Assembly: GCF_020784725.1 (NCBI RefSeq)
Contig: NZ_JAJGTZ010000025.1
Span: 1-64,000, forward strand
DNA length: 64,000 bases
Source: Limosilactobacillus reuteri
GTDB lineage: Bacteria; Bacillota; Bacilli; Lactobacillales; Lactobacillaceae
Direction: 5' to 3'
A program made the position numbers and the translations under genes. The notes beneath the pieces are model-generated. The model was not told where the DNA came from. It made no database searches and worked only from the letters and a program-made list of their open reading frames with translations. Shown in pieces: positions 1-9,721 of this stretch. Position 1 is the stretch's first letter. Each line of letters begins with the position of its first letter.

Positions 1-206
1 ACATGAGTTTTGCGAAAGCCATCCTTATTAACTGTGGGAAAGCCACAGTTACGACAACGATTAATCGGATAAGAAAGAGTAGCTGTTATTAGCGTTATAT
101 ACTCTTTAACAGAATCATCGTTATGTTCAGCTTCTTCAACAGAAATGATTTTAATATTTTTATCTTTAATTCCAAGAATATTTAAGATAGAATCATTATG
201 GGACAT
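1..206 (-). CDS. ISL3-family transposase, N-terminal fragment (runs off the left edge)
   Basis: Read on the minus strand from an ATG at 206, the frame begins MSHNDSILNILGIKDKN and stays open to the window edge (about 68 residues). It contains a CRNCG pair of cysteines, as in the N-terminal zinc-binding domain of ISL3 (IS1165-like) transposases. A good ribosome binding site (AAGAAGG) lies just upstream of the ATG. Only the N-terminus is visible, so whether the transposase is intact cannot be judged. The family call rests on the zinc-finger-type start and the overall N-terminal resemblance. Confidence 0.75.
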   Translation of the reverse strand, partial: MSHNDSILNILGIKDKNIKIISVEEAEHNDDSVKEYITLITATLSYPINRCRNCGFPTVNKDGFRKTH

Positions 207-340
207 TTGTTTAACCTTCTTTCATGATTTTTGTGGTGAATTGATTGTATAACGAGGGAACAGCAAATGTCCTCTTTTTTGTATAAAAAAATCTGGCATG
301 GAATCTCTATCCATACCAGAAAGTGTATACCCTTTTTACC
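1..340. mobile_element. ISL3-type insertion sequence, one end (partial)
   Basis: The transposase fragment is followed by about 130 bp of noncoding DNA ending in an 11-bp inverted repeat with one mismatch (292-302 and 310-320, TCTGGCATGGA / TCCATACCAGA). Immediately to the right begins half of a MITE-like repeat found complete at 35143-35295. The element boundary is therefore somewhere between about 320 and 345. The exact terminal inverted repeat and target duplication cannot be fixed because the other end is outside the window. Confidence 0.55.
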
Positions 341-344
341 GAGT

Positions 345-413
345 GTTGGAGGCCTATTGTTGTACTGCGCTGTTTATCTTTTCTGAAAGTAACCTAACTT
401 ATGTCACGGTCCT
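345..413. repeat. MITE-like intergenic repeat, right half only
   Basis: From GTTGGAGGCC to GTCACGGTCCT this stretch matches the right half of the complete element at 35143-35295 with only a few mismatches and small gaps. The left half, which should pair with it in a long hairpin, is missing. The IS end lies where it should be, which suggests truncation by IS insertion or recombination. Confidence 0.7.
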
Positions 414-495
414 ATTTTATTTTAAAATTAATTTCGTCTCACTAAGCTCATGTAGTACAATGACATGTAGAATTTTAATAAATTGGAGAAGGCTA

Positions 496-2046
496 ATGGA
501 GAGTAGAAAAGAGGCATTTCATCGATATAGTCAGTTTAACCAACTAATTCGAGCGATCATTATTGGAATCTTGACGGGTTTAGTAGTTAGTGTATTTAGA
601 CTCATAATTCAACACTTTTTACGATTAGTAACAACAAGTTTTGCATATTTTCATTCTCATCCATTATGGTTAATACCATGGACGATTGGATCGATTATTT
701 TAGCATTATTGCTGGGATGGTTAGCCCAATCTTATCCTGATATAAAAGGATCGGGAATTCCGCAGGTTGAAGGTCAGTTAACTAACCAGTTTGATGAAAA
801 ATGGTGGCCAGTGTTATGGCGGAAATTTCTCGGCGGGATTTTCGCTATTGGATCCGGATTATATCTCGGACGTGAGGGACCGTCAATTCAGCTTGGCGCA
901 ACAATTGGTCAAGGAGTAGAGGAAAAGGCCAAAGTGGGGCATCTTAATCGCCAAATAGGGATCGCAAGTGGAGCAGCAGCAGGACTATCCGCAGCCTTTA
1001 ATGCGCCGATCGCTGCGACTATCTTTATTTTAGAAGAAGTGTATCATAATTTTTCACCAGTAATTTGGTTGGCAACATTTGTGAGTTCACTTTGTTCTAA
1101 TATGGTTTCAATGCAGTTTTTTGGTTTACGACCAGTTTTGAATGTTCCTTATAATCATATGCTTCCTAATAATCTTTATTGGCACCTAATTGCACTTGGT
1201 ATTTTATTAGGTATTTTAGGGCGTCTTTATCAAATTATTATTTTGCATTTGAATAGTTGGACGGCACGAATTCCTAAACTATCTCCTATTGCTTATCCAA
1301 TTATTCCATTTTTGCTGGTTATTCCCATTGCTTGGTATTTTCCAATCACATTGGGTGGAGGAAATGAATTAATTATTATTTTACGTTCCTTACCATTTTC
1401 TTTAGCACTTTTTGTTGGGCTTTTTATCCTTCGTTTTGTATTTTCAATGATTAGTTATGGTTCGCAATTACCAGGTGGGATATTCTTGCCAATTTTAACT
1501 CTTGGTGCTATTTTAGGCGCAGTCTATTGTGCATTAATGGTTTGTTTGGGATTAATGCCAGTTCGATATTTACCTAATTTTATTATCTATGGAATGGCAG
1601 GTTACTTTGCATGTATTAGCAAAGCGCCGTTTACTGCTATTTTATTAATTACTGAAATGGTTGGCTCACTTGCACATTTAATGCCATTAGCCTTGGTAGC
1701 AGTAGTAGCTTATCTTGTTGTGGACGCGTTACACGGTGAACCGGTATATACAGCAATGTTTAACGCCTTTATTGGAAATAATCCGCAACCAGCACGCCAT
1801 AAAGAGGATGTTACGATGTCGATTACCATTTATGCTGGCGCCCAGTTGGATGGTTGTAAAATTAAAGATTTCCCATGGCCAACTGATTGTATTGTGATGG
1901 TTGTCTATCGGGGGGAAGAAAAGATCATTCCGAATGGTCAAACAAAGCTGCAAGCGGGTGATACGTTAATCTTACGGGCTAATTCAGCAACTACTAGACA
2001 AGCTTACCATGAGATAAGTCGGGCTGCGCATTATGCACAAGGATAG
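496..2046 (+). CDS. ClC-family chloride channel or H+/Cl- antiporter with C-terminal TrkA-C-like domain
   Basis: An integral membrane protein of 516 aa. It carries the ClC selectivity-filter motifs GSGIPQVEG, GREGPSIQLGA and LPGGIFLPILTLG. The glutamate of GREGP is the external gating residue, which suggests H+/Cl- exchange rather than a passive channel. About 75 C-terminal residues resemble a TrkA-C/RCK-C regulatory domain. I place the start at the ATG at 496 (MESRKEAFHRYSQF) because it follows GGAGAAGG at a good distance. The open frame continues upstream to 298, but that part runs through the repeat and IS end. Its role is probably acid resistance or anion homeostasis; the substrate is not proven. 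Confidence 0.9.
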   Translation: MESRKEAFHRYSQFNQLIRAIIIGILTGLVVSVFRLIIQHFLRLVTTSFAYFHSHPLWLIPWTIGSIILALLLGWLAQSYPDIKGSGIPQVEGQLTNQFDEKWWPVLWRKFLGGIFAIGSGLYLGREGPSIQLGATIGQGVEEKAKVGHLNRQIGIASGAAAGLSAAFNAPIAATIFILEEVYHNFSPVIWLATFVSSLCSNMVSMQFFGLRPVLNVPYNHMLPNNLYWHLIALGILLGILGRLYQIIILHLNSWTARIPKLSPIAYPIIPFLLVIPIAWYFPITLGGGNELIIILRSLPFSLALFVGLFILRFVFSMISYGSQLPGGIFLPILTLGAILGAVYCALMVCLGLMPVRYLPNFIIYGMAGYFACISKAPFTAILLITEMVGSLAHLMPLALVAVVAYLVVDALHGEPVYTAMFNAFIGNNPQPARHKEDVTMSITIYAGAQLDGCKIKDFPWPTDCIVMVVYRGEEKIIPNGQTKLQAGDTLILRANSATTRQAYHEISRAAHYAQG

Positions 2047-2112
2047 CAATAGAACAATAAATATGATATGATAATTAAGATAAAAGCGTGAAAGTATTAG
2101 GAGGAAAAATCC

Positions 2113-2352
2113 TTGTATAACACATTAATGACTTTATTCTTAATTGATTGCGTTGTATTAATTGCTTGTGTAATGATGCAGCCAGCAAAAAACGATAATG
2201 ATGCAATGTCAGCTTTGACAGGTGGTGCGGGTGACTTATTCTCACGTCGTAAAGCGCGGGGATTTGAAGCTGTTATGCAGATTGTTACAACAATTTGTGG
2301 AGCACTCTTCTTTATTCTGGCATTAGCGATGATTTACGTTTCGTCACATTAA
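2113..2352 (+). CDS. secG: Protein translocase subunit SecG
   Basis: A 79-aa protein with two hydrophobic segments (about residues 3-22 and 55-76) around a short polar loop containing SALTGGAGDLFSRRKARG, typical of SecG. It is the small accessory subunit of the SecYEG channel. It starts with TTG at 2113, 5 nt after a strong AGGAGG. It is first in the order secG, esterase, rnr, smpB, which is the arrangement seen in Bacillus and lactobacilli. A terminator-like hairpin follows, so read-through or a second promoter would be needed for the downstream genes. Confidence 0.93.
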   Translation: MYNTLMTLFLIDCVVLIACVMMQPAKNDNDAMSALTGGAGDLFSRRKARGFEAVMQIVTTICGALFFILALAMIYVSSH

Positions 2353-2361
2353 ATTTAAAGT

Positions 2362-2398
2362 GCCTCCTGAAATTATTGTGATTCCAGGGGGCTTTTTT
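2362..2398 (+). terminator. Rho-independent terminator after secG
   Basis: GCCTCCTG (2362-2369) pairs with CAGGGGGC (2385-2392) and is followed by TTTTTT. It may act as a partial terminator inside the secG-rnr-smpB cluster. Confidence 0.7.
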
Positions 2399-2430
2399 GA
2401 CGCTACGGTTGGAGTGCAGGGGATGATGTA

Positions 2431-3207
2431 GTGATAACGTATACTGGTGAGTCTTTTTTCTTTCCCCATAGTGGACGTCGTGGAGTTATTTTGCTTCATG
2501 CATATACAGGAAATACGAATGATGTTCGAATGCTGGGACGTCAACTCAATTGGCAAGGATATACAGTCTTCGCACCGCTTTTGCATGGTCATGGTGGTGA
2601 TCCGCAAAAGGTGCTGGAAAGCAATGGTCCAGATGATTGGTGGGATGATACCCGGATGGCAATTTTTCGTTTACGAGATGCTGGAGTTGATCAAATTGCA
2701 ATTTTTGGTTTATCGCTCGGCGGTTTACTTGCAACAAGAGCTCTTGAGAATGATCCGCAATTATTAGGCGGTGGTGTTTTTGCATCCCCAATTACCACCT
2801 GGGGACAATCGAATGTTCCGGAATACTTCCCTAAGATTGCGGCAAAGTATTATCGTCAGCAAAAAATCAACCCATTAATTACTAAGGAAAAGGTTGCTAA
2901 ATTGACTGAACGACTCCCCAAACAACTAGCACAAATTCAAACAATGGCGCATCAAATTTGTGACCAATTAGATCAGATTCATCAGCCATTCTTTATTGCA
3001 CAAGGAGGCGCAGATGAAATGATTGATCCAGCGTCTGGACTGCAATTAAAAACAAAATTACAGGAGAATGGGGTTGCAGTTGATTATCATTACTACCCAA
3101 CCGCTACTCACTTATTAACAGTTAATACCGCTCATCGTCAACTATTTGCCGATGTAGAAAAATATTTACAAAATTTATTCGAGGTGTCTTCTAATGACAA
3201 CAAATAA
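2431..3207 (+). CDS. Carboxylesterase, alpha/beta hydrolase (YvaK/Est30-like)
   Basis: A cytoplasmic serine hydrolase of 258 aa. The nucleophile elbow is GLSLGG (about residue 95), an HAYTG oxyanion-type motif lies near the N-terminus, and the likely acid and His are in GGADEMIDP and ATHLLTV. Length and gene position match the Bacillus Est30/YvaK carboxylesterase located between secG and rnr. Starts at GTG 2431 after AGGGGATG. It overlaps rnr by 14 nt, so translation is probably coupled. The physiological ester substrate is unknown. Confidence 0.88.
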   Translation: MITYTGESFFFPHSGRRGVILLHAYTGNTNDVRMLGRQLNWQGYTVFAPLLHGHGGDPQKVLESNGPDDWWDDTRMAIFRLRDAGVDQIAIFGLSLGGLLATRALENDPQLLGGGVFASPITTWGQSNVPEYFPKIAAKYYRQQKINPLITKEKVAKLTERLPKQLAQIQTMAHQICDQLDQIHQPFFIAQGGADEMIDPASGLQLKTKLQENGVAVDYHYYPTATHLLTVNTAHRQLFADVEKYLQNLFEVSSNDNK

Positions 3208-5599
3208 TTTAAAAGAAAAAATATTAACACATTTAACAGATAATGCAGGTGTGAGTTACTCAGCAGAAAAACTTGCTCATCAATTAGGGATGGACGATGC
3301 TGAGCAGTTTACACCGATTGTTCAATCTCTTGCTCAATTGGAAAGAGAGAAAAAGGTTCAAGTAACTGATCGTGGTGAATTCGAAGCAGTTATTAAACAG
3401 CAACCACTTATTGGAACTTTCCATGGTAATGATAAGGGATTTGGTTTTGTAGACTATGACCCGGATCTTCCAGACATGTATATTAATCCTGATCACACTT
3501 TGCATGCATTAAATGGGGACCAGGTAGAAGTTAAAGTATTACGTCCAGCAAAAGCAGGTAGTGATCAGGGTCCAGAAGGTCAAGTAACCCGGATTGTTGA
3601 ACATAAATATGAAAATGTAGTTGGTGAATTTAAGCAAGCGACTATCGGCGATGATTACATTGGTGAAATTTTGCTTAAAGATAAGAAATTATCGCAGTAT
3701 CATTTCTATGTAACGGACAAGGGATTAAAACCACTTGACGGCCAAGTAGTAACAGCTACTGTTGAGACTTATCCTAGTGATGAGGCACCGGAAGTAATGA
3801 CGGGTGCCGTTACTGAAGTGATTGGTGATAAGGATGAGCCGGGTATTGATATTATGTCAGTAATCTATGCTCACGACGTCCCTCATGAATTCCCTAAAGA
3901 AGTGATGGAACAAGCTAATAAGATTCCGCTTCATGTTCTCCCAGAAGAAAAAAAGGGTCGGGTGGATATTACTGACCAACCACTTGTTACCATTGATGCA
4001 ATTGAATCAAAAGACTTGGATGATGCGGTGGTAGCTTGGAAGATGGATAATGGGCACTACCACCTTGGGGTTCATATTGCTGATGTTACTCACTATGTAA
4101 AGCCAGGTACACCGCTTGATCAAGAAGCATTTAAGCGTGGTACATCTGTTTATCTAACTGATCGGGTAGTTCCAATGCTTCCTAAGCGGCTTTCTAATGG
4201 AATTTGCTCTTTAAATCCGAATGAAGAACGTCTTGCTATGAGTTGCGAAATGGAAATTGATGAACAAGGGAAAATTGTTAATCACCGAATCTTCCAAAGT
4301 GTTATGAAATCACATGCTCGAATGACTTATAAAGCAGTTAATAAGATTCTAGAGTCTCATGATGCTAAAACGATGAAGCAATACGAAGATCTCGTTCCAA
4401 TGTTTGAAACAATGGGTGAGATTCACAAATTACTGCTTAAGAATCGGAAAAAACGTGGTGCTATTGACTTTGAAGCTCCTGAAGCAAAGATTATTGTGGA
4501 TGAAAAGGGGCACCCAACAGATATTCAACTACGGGATCGGGGACTTTCGGAACGGATGATTGAATCCTTTATGTTAGCTGCTAATGAAACGGTTGCTGAA
4601 CACTACTTTAAGGAACATGTCCCATTCCTTTACCGGATCCATGAAACACCAGATAGTGAACGGATTAAGTCATTTGTGGACTTTTTAGCTGTGTTTGGAA
4701 TTGATGTTCATGGTGATATTAAGAATGTTAAACCAGGGATGCTTCAAAAAGTATTAAAGGATGTGGCTGGTACTCCTGAAGAGCAAATGGTTCAAGTGAT
4801 GATGTTACGTAGTATGCAACAAGCTAAATATTCTGATGAAGAACTAGGTCACTTTGGTTTGGGCGCTAAATACTATACCCACTTTACTTCACCAATTCGG
4901 CGATACCCAGATGATACAGTTCACCGTTTGATTAAGTGGTACGAAGAACATGGTAAAAACGAACCAGCTAAGGATCATTGGCGTGACAAGCTTCCAGAAA
5001 TTGCTGAACATACTTCGGTTACCGAACGTCGGGGAATTGATACAGAGCGTGATGTTGATAGTATGAAGAAAGCCGAATACATGGAAGACCATGTTGGCGA
5101 AACATTTGATGCTGTCGTAAGTTCAGTAATGAAGTTTGGTTTGTTTGTCGAATTGCCAAATACAGTTGAAGGGTTAGTTCATATTAGCGTCATGAATGAT
5201 GATTATTATGAATATTCAGAAAAACACATGGCCTTGATTGGGCGAAAATCTCATCGAATTTTCCAAATGGGACAACCTATTAAGGTTAAGTTAGTTCGGG
5301 CAGATAAAGATCTTCGTGAAGTTGATTTTGAAATTGTTAACCCTGAGGAAGCACCAAAGACAAAGATTCGGGTTCCGCGTAATGATGAGTATCGGGGTCG
5401 AGGTCGTGGTCGCAAGGGACGTGCCAATAATAAGTCCCGTCATGAGAATACTAGCGGTAACCATTACCGTAATACTCAAGGAAAATGGCGTCGAACTCAC
5501 CAAGAAAATGGACATCAAAATAATCGTCAAATAAATCGAGGACAAACTCGTCACCACAATAATTCACGTGATCATGAAGGCGTTCGTCGCCACCATTAA
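3194..5599 (+). CDS. rnr: Ribonuclease R
   Basis: 3'-5' exoribonuclease of the RNB (RNase II) family, 801 aa. Domain order is an N-terminal winged-helix-like segment (about 1-70), cold-shock domains, the RNB catalytic domain with the ESKDLDDAV aspartate cluster (about residues 272-280), the second catalytic signature [10 protein letters not shown], and an S1 domain (about 640-720). The last 75 or so residues are low-complexity and very basic, rich in R, G, N, H and Q. RNase R degrades structured RNA and nonstop mRNAs released by trans-translation, which fits the adjacent smpB and the ssrA gene at 24905. Confidence 0.96.
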   Translation: MTTNNLKEKILTHLTDNAGVSYSAEKLAHQLGMDDAEQFTPIVQSLAQLEREKKVQVTDRGEFEAVIKQQPLIGTFHGNDKGFGFVDYDPDLPDMYINPDHTLHALNGDQVEVKVLRPAKAGSDQGPEGQVTRIVEHKYENVVGEFKQATIGDDYIGEILLKDKKLSQYHFYVTDKGLKPLDGQVVTATVETYPSDEAPEVMTGAVTEVIGDKDEPGIDIMSVIYAHDVPHEFPKEVMEQANKIPLHVLPEEKKGRVDITDQPLVTIDAIESKDLDDAVVAWKMDNGHYHLGVHIADVTHYVKPGTPLDQEAFKRGTSVYLTDRVVPMLPKRLSNGICSLNPNEERLAMSCEMEIDEQGKIVNHRIFQSVMKSHARMTYKAVNKILESHDAKTMKQYEDLVPMFETMGEIHKLLLKNRKKRGAIDFEAPEAKIIVDEKGHPTDIQLRDRGLSERMIESFMLAANETVAEHYFKEHVPFLYRIHETPDSERIKSFVDFLAVFGIDVHGDIKNVKPGMLQKVLKDVAGTPEEQMVQVMMLRSMQQAKYSDEELGHFGLGAKYYTHFTSPIRRYPDDTVHRLIKWYEEHGKNEPAKDHWRDKLPEIAEHTSVTERRGIDTERDVDSMKKAEYMEDHVGETFDAVVSSVMKFGLFVELPNTVEGLVHISVMNDDYYEYSEKHMALIGRKSHRIFQMGQPIKVKLVRADKDLREVDFEIVNPEEAPKTKIRVPRNDEYRGRGRGRKGRANNKSRHENTSGNHYRNTQGKWRRTHQENGHQNNRQINRGQTRHHNNSRDHEGVRRHH

Positions 5600-5616
5600 G
5601 AGCGGGGAGGGATATT

Positions 5617-6090
5617 ATGACAAAAAAATCCCATCAAGAAAATAATGACAATTTAATTGCACAAAATAAAAAAGCACGTCATGATTATTTTGTAACGGAT
5701 ACTGTTGAAGCAGGGTTAGTCTTAACAGGAACCGAGATAAAATCAGTTCGTGCTCACCGGGTTAATTTGAAAGACGGATTTGCCCAAGTTCGTAATGGTG
5801 AAGCTTGGTTAATGAATGTGCATATTAGTGAGTATGATAATGGGACTTACTTCAATCAAGATCCATTAAGAAATCGTAAGTTGCTATTGCACAAAAAGGA
5901 AATTAATAAGCTTGTAGGAGCCTTACAGGATAAGGGAGTTACGCTTATTCCATTAAAAATGTATATTAAACATGGCTATGCAAAAGTTTTATTAGGACTA
6001 GCTAAAGGTAAACACCAATACGATAAACGTGAAGCAATTAAGCGTCGTGAACAAAACCGTGAAATTGAACGAGTTATGAAACATTATTAA
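5617..6090 (+). CDS. smpB: SsrA-binding protein SmpB
   Basis: A 157-aa small basic protein with family signatures [19 protein letters not shown] and a C-terminal [19 protein letters not shown]. It binds tmRNA and brings it to stalled ribosomes. It lies 17 nt downstream of rnr with its own GGGGAGGG binding site and ends the cluster at a strong terminator. All motifs are intact. Confidence 0.97.
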   Translation: MTKKSHQENNDNLIAQNKKARHDYFVTDTVEAGLVLTGTEIKSVRAHRVNLKDGFAQVRNGEAWLMNVHISEYDNGTYFNQDPLRNRKLLLHKKEINKLVGALQDKGVTLIPLKMYIKHGYAKVLLGLAKGKHQYDKREAIKRREQNREIERVMKHY

Positions 6091-6096
6091 AACGAA

Positions 6097-6137
6097 AAAG
6101 CCTAGGAGAAAATTTATGGTTTTCTCCTAGGCTTTCT
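6097..6137. terminator. Bidirectional terminator between smpB and the LURP-like gene
   Basis: A 16-bp perfect stem (AAAGCCTAGGAGAAAA with its complement at 6120-6135) with flanking A and T runs can terminate both converging transcripts. Confidence 0.85.
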
Positions 6138-6146
6138 CTTTAAAAT

Positions 6147-6731
6147 CTATTTGTTTCTGCGTCCTTTACAGTTAAAGTTTAACTGATTGCTAATGGAAAA
6201 TGACATACTGGTATTAAGAGTAGGGAAACGTTTCATCAACCGTGCTAGTAATGGTTCTTGTTCGCTTCGTCGAGCCCAATGGTTGAGAATGCTAGCGATT
6301 AGAATTGCTAAAGGTTCATCTTCTTTTTTATTTATCTTTAATTCATGACAATATCCGCTTGACAGTTTAACAGGCTGGATTGAAAAAACTAAGTGACTAC
6401 CGGAAAAAACACGGTATCGGCTTGTTAATGGCGAACCAACAACGATCCAGTTAATACCGCGAATATAAATAACCTGTTGAACAAAACCAAGACCCTTCCC
6501 GATTGTTCCAACGCGTTGCCGATTAACATATAATGCAAATTTGGGTAATAATCCAAGAGTTAATTGCTTTACTTCAGCTAATAAGGCTCCATCAATTGCA
6601 TATAATGATAGGGCATCGTACCTCATTCCCCACTTACCGACAAGAAGATAGCACGATTTACCATTCTTATCGCGAATGACGGTCGTTCCATGTAAATCAC
6701 TTGAACGATCGCGAATATATAATTGTCGCAC
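6147..6731 (-). CDS. LURP-one-related (YxjI/Tubby-like fold) protein
   Basis: A 194-aa protein beginning MRQLYIRDRSSDLHGTTVIRDKNGKSCYLLVG. The repeating beta-strand pattern (RDKNGKSCYLLVGKW, LYAIDGALLAEVKQ, KFALYVNRQRVG, YRVFSGSHLVFSIQP) fits the LURP-one-related/YxjI family. No enzymatic residues are evident. The last 25 or so residues are unstructured and basic. It is a single gene convergent with smpB. The family's function in bacteria is unknown. Confidence 0.7.
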   Translation of the reverse strand: MRQLYIRDRSSDLHGTTVIRDKNGKSCYLLVGKWGMRYDALSLYAIDGALLAEVKQLTLGLLPKFALYVNRQRVGTIGKGLGFVQQVIYIRGINWIVVGSPLTSRYRVFSGSHLVFSIQPVKLSSGYCHELKINKKEDEPLAILIASILNHWARRSEQEPLLARLMKRFPTLNTSMSFSISNQLNFNCKGRRNK

Positions 6732-6881
6732 TTTGCCACCACCATTCTTTGATAATCTACCTTTTATTTTACCAGCTTCTTAGCAAATTTGGTGAAGAAA
6801 CTTCTAAGTTAAAAAACGCTTCCAATTTATCCCATGATGATGTTTAATTATGCTAAAATAGTAGGCGAGGTGCTAATAATC

Positions 6882-7571
6882 GTGAAACAATTAATTCATA
6901 ACGACTGGTGGGAAGTTTTAAAGCCCCAGTTTGAAAGTGCGTATTATGCGCAATTGCATAATTTCCTAAAAGAAGAATATACCCATCAAACGATCTATCC
7001 AGAAATGCATCATATTTTCGAGGCATTTGAATGGACTCCTTTTAGTAAGGTTAAAGTTGTTATCCTTGGTCAAGATCCTTACCATGGACCAAACCAAGCT
7101 CATGGGTGTAGTTTTTCAGTACTGCCTGGGGTCCCAGTCCCACCTTCATTACAGAATATTTACAAAGAATTGCAAAGTGATTTAGGTTGTACACCGGTAA
7201 ATCATGGCTATTTGAAGAAGTGGGCTGATCAAGGTGTTCTTTTATTAAATTCAGTTTTGACAGTGCGAGCAGGTCAAGCATATTCTCACCGTGGACATGG
7301 CTGGGAACAATTAACAGATGCGGCGATCCATGCTTTATCTGAACGTCCTAAACCAGTTGTGTTCATCTTATGGGGACGGGCTGCTCGAAATAAAAAACAA
7401 TTAATTAATACAAAGACAAATATCGTTCTTGAATCTGCTCACCCAAGTCCATTATCTGCTAATCGTGGATTCTTTGGGTCTCGACCATTTTCTAAAACAA
7501 ACGAAGCACTTCAGGCAATGGGAGAACAGCCAATTGATTGGCAACTGCCAGCCGAACCAAATTATCGTTAA
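6882..7571 (+). CDS. ung: Uracil-DNA glycosylase (family 1)
   Basis: Removes uracil from DNA in base excision repair. 229 aa from the GTG at 6882. The water-activating motif GQDPYHG and the DNA-intercalation motif [13 protein letters not shown] are both present. An upstream in-frame ATG exists at 6834, but GTG 6882 follows GGCGAGGTG at the right distance, and the protein from there (KQLIHNDWW) matches the usual Ung N-terminus. It lies about 60 nt upstream of pta with no clear terminator between, so the two may be cotranscribed. Confidence 0.96.
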   Translation: MKQLIHNDWWEVLKPQFESAYYAQLHNFLKEEYTHQTIYPEMHHIFEAFEWTPFSKVKVVILGQDPYHGPNQAHGCSFSVLPGVPVPPSLQNIYKELQSDLGCTPVNHGYLKKWADQGVLLLNSVLTVRAGQAYSHRGHGWEQLTDAAIHALSERPKPVVFILWGRAARNKKQLINTKTNIVLESAHPSPLSANRGFFGSRPFSKTNEALQAMGEQPIDWQLPAEPNYR

Positions 7572-7631
7572 AGATGTGATTAGCAGTCACAACTTTAAAA
7601 TGTTTAGTGACCATAAGGAGGTACTTGCATT

Positions 7632-8606
7632 ATGGAATTATTTGATGAGATTGCTGCAAAGATTAAGGGTCAAAACAAGACAATTGTTTTCCCTGAAGGT
7701 GAAGATAAGCGGATTTTAGGAGCTGCTGTCCGCTTAAAGAAAGATAATTTAGTAGAGCCAATTTTACTTGGTGATGAAGAAGCGATTAAAGAAGTTGCAA
7801 GTAAAAATGATTTCGATCTCGCTGGCCTTCAAATTATCGATCCAGCAACTTATCCAGAAGACGATAAGCAAGCAATGTTTGACTCATTAATGGAACGGCG
7901 TAAGGGAAAGAATACTCCTGAAGAAATTCAAAAGATGCTTGAAGATGTTAGCTACTTTGGGACAATGCTTGTTTATATGGGAAAGGCTGATGGAATGGTT
8001 TCTGGTGCTATTCATTCAACTGGGGCAACTGTTCGACCTGCATTACAGATCATTAAGACTAAGCCCGGTGCCCATCGAATTAGTGGAGCTTTCCTTATGA
8101 TTAAAGGAGATCAACGCTACATCTTCGCTGATTGTGCAATTAATATTGAATTGGATGCTCCAACAATGGCTGAAGTGGCAATTCAAAGTGCAGAAACAGC
8201 TCGCCTATTTGAAATTGATCCTAAGGTTGCACTTCTTAGTTTTTCAACCAAGGGTTCTGCTAAGGGCGAAATGGTTACCAAAGTTGCGGATGCTGCTAAG
8301 CTAGTTCATGAATTGGACCCTGACTTACCAGCTGATGGTGAACTACAATTTGATGCTGCTGTTGTTCCATCAGTAGGTGAACTTAAAGCCCCCGATTCAA
8401 AAGTTGCTGGTCATGCCAATGTCTTTATTTTCCCAAGTCTAGAAGCAGGTAATATTGGCTACAAGATTGCACAACGATTTGGCGGTTTTACAGCAGTTGG
8501 TCCTATCCTTCAAGGACTTAACGCACCGATTGCAGATCTTTCACGGGGATGCAGTGAGGATGATGCTTATAAGGTTGCAATGATTACCGCAGCACAAGCA
8601 TTATAG
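7632..8606 (+). CDS. pta: Phosphate acetyltransferase
   Basis: Interconverts acetyl-CoA and acetyl phosphate. 324 aa, the single-domain (short) Pta form. Family sequences are clear: MVSGAIHSTGATVRPALQ, LSFSTKGSAKGEM and FPSLEAGNIGYKIAQR. A strong AAGGAGG precedes the ATG. In heterofermentative lactobacilli it links phosphoketolase-derived acetyl phosphate to acetyl-CoA and ethanol formation. Confidence 0.96.
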   Translation: MELFDEIAAKIKGQNKTIVFPEGEDKRILGAAVRLKKDNLVEPILLGDEEAIKEVASKNDFDLAGLQIIDPATYPEDDKQAMFDSLMERRKGKNTPEEIQKMLEDVSYFGTMLVYMGKADGMVSGAIHSTGATVRPALQIIKTKPGAHRISGAFLMIKGDQRYIFADCAINIELDAPTMAEVAIQSAETARLFEIDPKVALLSFSTKGSAKGEMVTKVADAAKLVHELDPDLPADGELQFDAAVVPSVGELKAPDSKVAGHANVFIFPSLEAGNIGYKIAQRFGGFTAVGPILQGLNAPIADLSRGCSEDDAYKVAMITAAQAL

Positions 8607-8616
8607 ACATTGATGA

Positions 8617-8654
8617 GTAGAGGCTGGAAATTAATCCAACCTCTTTACTATTTT
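8617..8654 (+). terminator. Probable terminator after pta
   Basis: AGAGGCTGG (8619-8627) pairs with CCAACCTCT (8636-8644), 8 of 9 positions, followed by an interrupted T-rich tail. Confidence 0.5.
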
Positions 8655-8692
8655 AAAGTGTAAACTGTCAAAACGATGCCTAGTCACTCCCT

Positions 8693-8721
8693 TTGCTTTT
8701 TAAACACGAGATGGGTACAAT
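8693..8721 (+). promoter_or_regulatory. Probable sigma-A promoter of tsaE
   Basis: A -35-like TTGCTT (8693-8698) and a -10 TACAAT (8716-8721) are separated by 17 bp, about 33 bp upstream of the tsaE ATG. Confidence 0.55.
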
Positions 8722-8753
8722 AGGGCTAGTATTTTAAACTTGGAGAGAGTACT

Positions 8754-9212
8754 ATGGAGAGCTTAACGTTAACGAATCGTGACGCAACAATTGCCCTTGG
8801 AAAGAAAATTGGTCAGCAATTAGTTGCCGGGGATGTATTAGTCTTAGACGGTGATTTAGGAGCAGGCAAGACTACTTTTACTAAGGGATTAGCTGCAGGG
8901 TTAGAAATTCCTGATATCATTAAAAGTCCTACTTTTACAATTATTCATGAATACCAAGATGGCCGTCTCCCCTTATATCATATGGATGCATATCGCTTAG
9001 AAAATGGGGGAGCAGAAGATCTCGGACTTGAAGAATACTTTGATGGGGATGGAGTTTCAGTTGTTGAATGGGCTGAATTTGTTGCAGATGAATTGCCAGC
9101 TGACTTTTTAGCTATTCACTTTAAGCGAACAGATGATGATAATACTCGGATTCTGGAATTTGAACCCCATGGACAGCATTTTGAACAGATTGTAAAAAGC
9201 GTGGTGGAATAA
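8754..9212 (+). CDS. tsaE: tRNA t6A37 biosynthesis ATPase TsaE
   Basis: A 152-aa P-loop protein with GDLGAGKTTFTKG (Walker A, about residues 39-51), SPTFTIIHEY and VEWAE, all typical of TsaE/YjeE. It works with TsaB, TsaC and TsaD to make N6-threonylcarbamoyladenosine on ANN-decoding tRNAs; tsaC is also in this window at 57906. The stop codon overlaps the next start (TAATG at 9210-9214), so translation is probably coupled to the GNAT gene. Confidence 0.95.
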   Translation: MESLTLTNRDATIALGKKIGQQLVAGDVLVLDGDLGAGKTTFTKGLAAGLEIPDIIKSPTFTIIHEYQDGRLPLYHMDAYRLENGGAEDLGLEEYFDGDGVSVVEWAEFVADELPADFLAIHFKRTDDDNTRILEFEPHGQHFEQIVKSVVE

Positions 9213-9721
9213 TGGCAGATGATATTTCGATAAAGTTAGCAACGAGTGAGGATGCTGGAGCTATTTTGCAATTTTTACGGGCAACTGCAACTGAAAGTGA
9301 TGCGGTATTAGTTCCGCATCTAAATGAGATTAGTGAAAAGACAGAAGCCAAAAATATCGATTTAATAAATCAATTTGATGATTGTGTTATTTTACTTGCT
9401 ATGCTTGACGAAGAGATTGTGGGGATGGTTACTGTAATGGTATTAGATCACCAACCGACAACCGGTGAATTAGGAGTCGTGGTACGGAAAAAGTATTGGC
9501 GAAACGGAATCGGTCGTTTATTAGTTGATGAAGCAGAATATTGGTTTGATACTTATAGTAGTTTAGAAAATTTGGTCCTGACAGTTTTTGAGGATAATAT
9601 TCCAGCAATTAAGCTTTATCAGCAATTACACTTTGTTACAACAGGAAAAACGGTTGAGCAGGGCCGTAATGTTCTGCAAATGCAATACGATAATAAAAAA
9701 GAGGAAACAATGGAAAAGTAA
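9212..9721 (+). CDS. GNAT-family N-acetyltransferase
   Basis: A 169-aa acetyl-CoA-dependent acetyltransferase. The core motif is VVVRKKYWRNGIGRLLVDEAEYWF (acetyl-CoA binding, about residues 90-113), followed by the ENIPAIKLYQQLHF pattern of motif B. Its coupling to tsaE resembles the tsaE-tsaB-rimI neighbourhood of other bacteria, but it is not a clear RimI. The substrate is unknown. The 3' end of the reading frame itself forms the left arm of a terminator hairpin. Confidence 0.85.
   Translation: MADDISIKLATSEDAGAILQFLRATATESDAVLVPHLNEISEKTEAKNIDLINQFDDCVILLAMLDEEIVGMVTVMVLDHQPTTGELGVVVRKKYWRNGIGRLLVDEAEYWFDTYSSLENLVLTVFEDNIPAIKLYQQLHFVTTGKTVEQGRNVLQMQYDNKKEETMEK

Noticed and set aside
298-495. 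N-terminal extension of the ClC gene by 66 codons
   Set aside because: The extension runs through the IS-end hairpin and the repeat, and the ATG at 496 has a good ribosome binding site and the usual family N-terminus.
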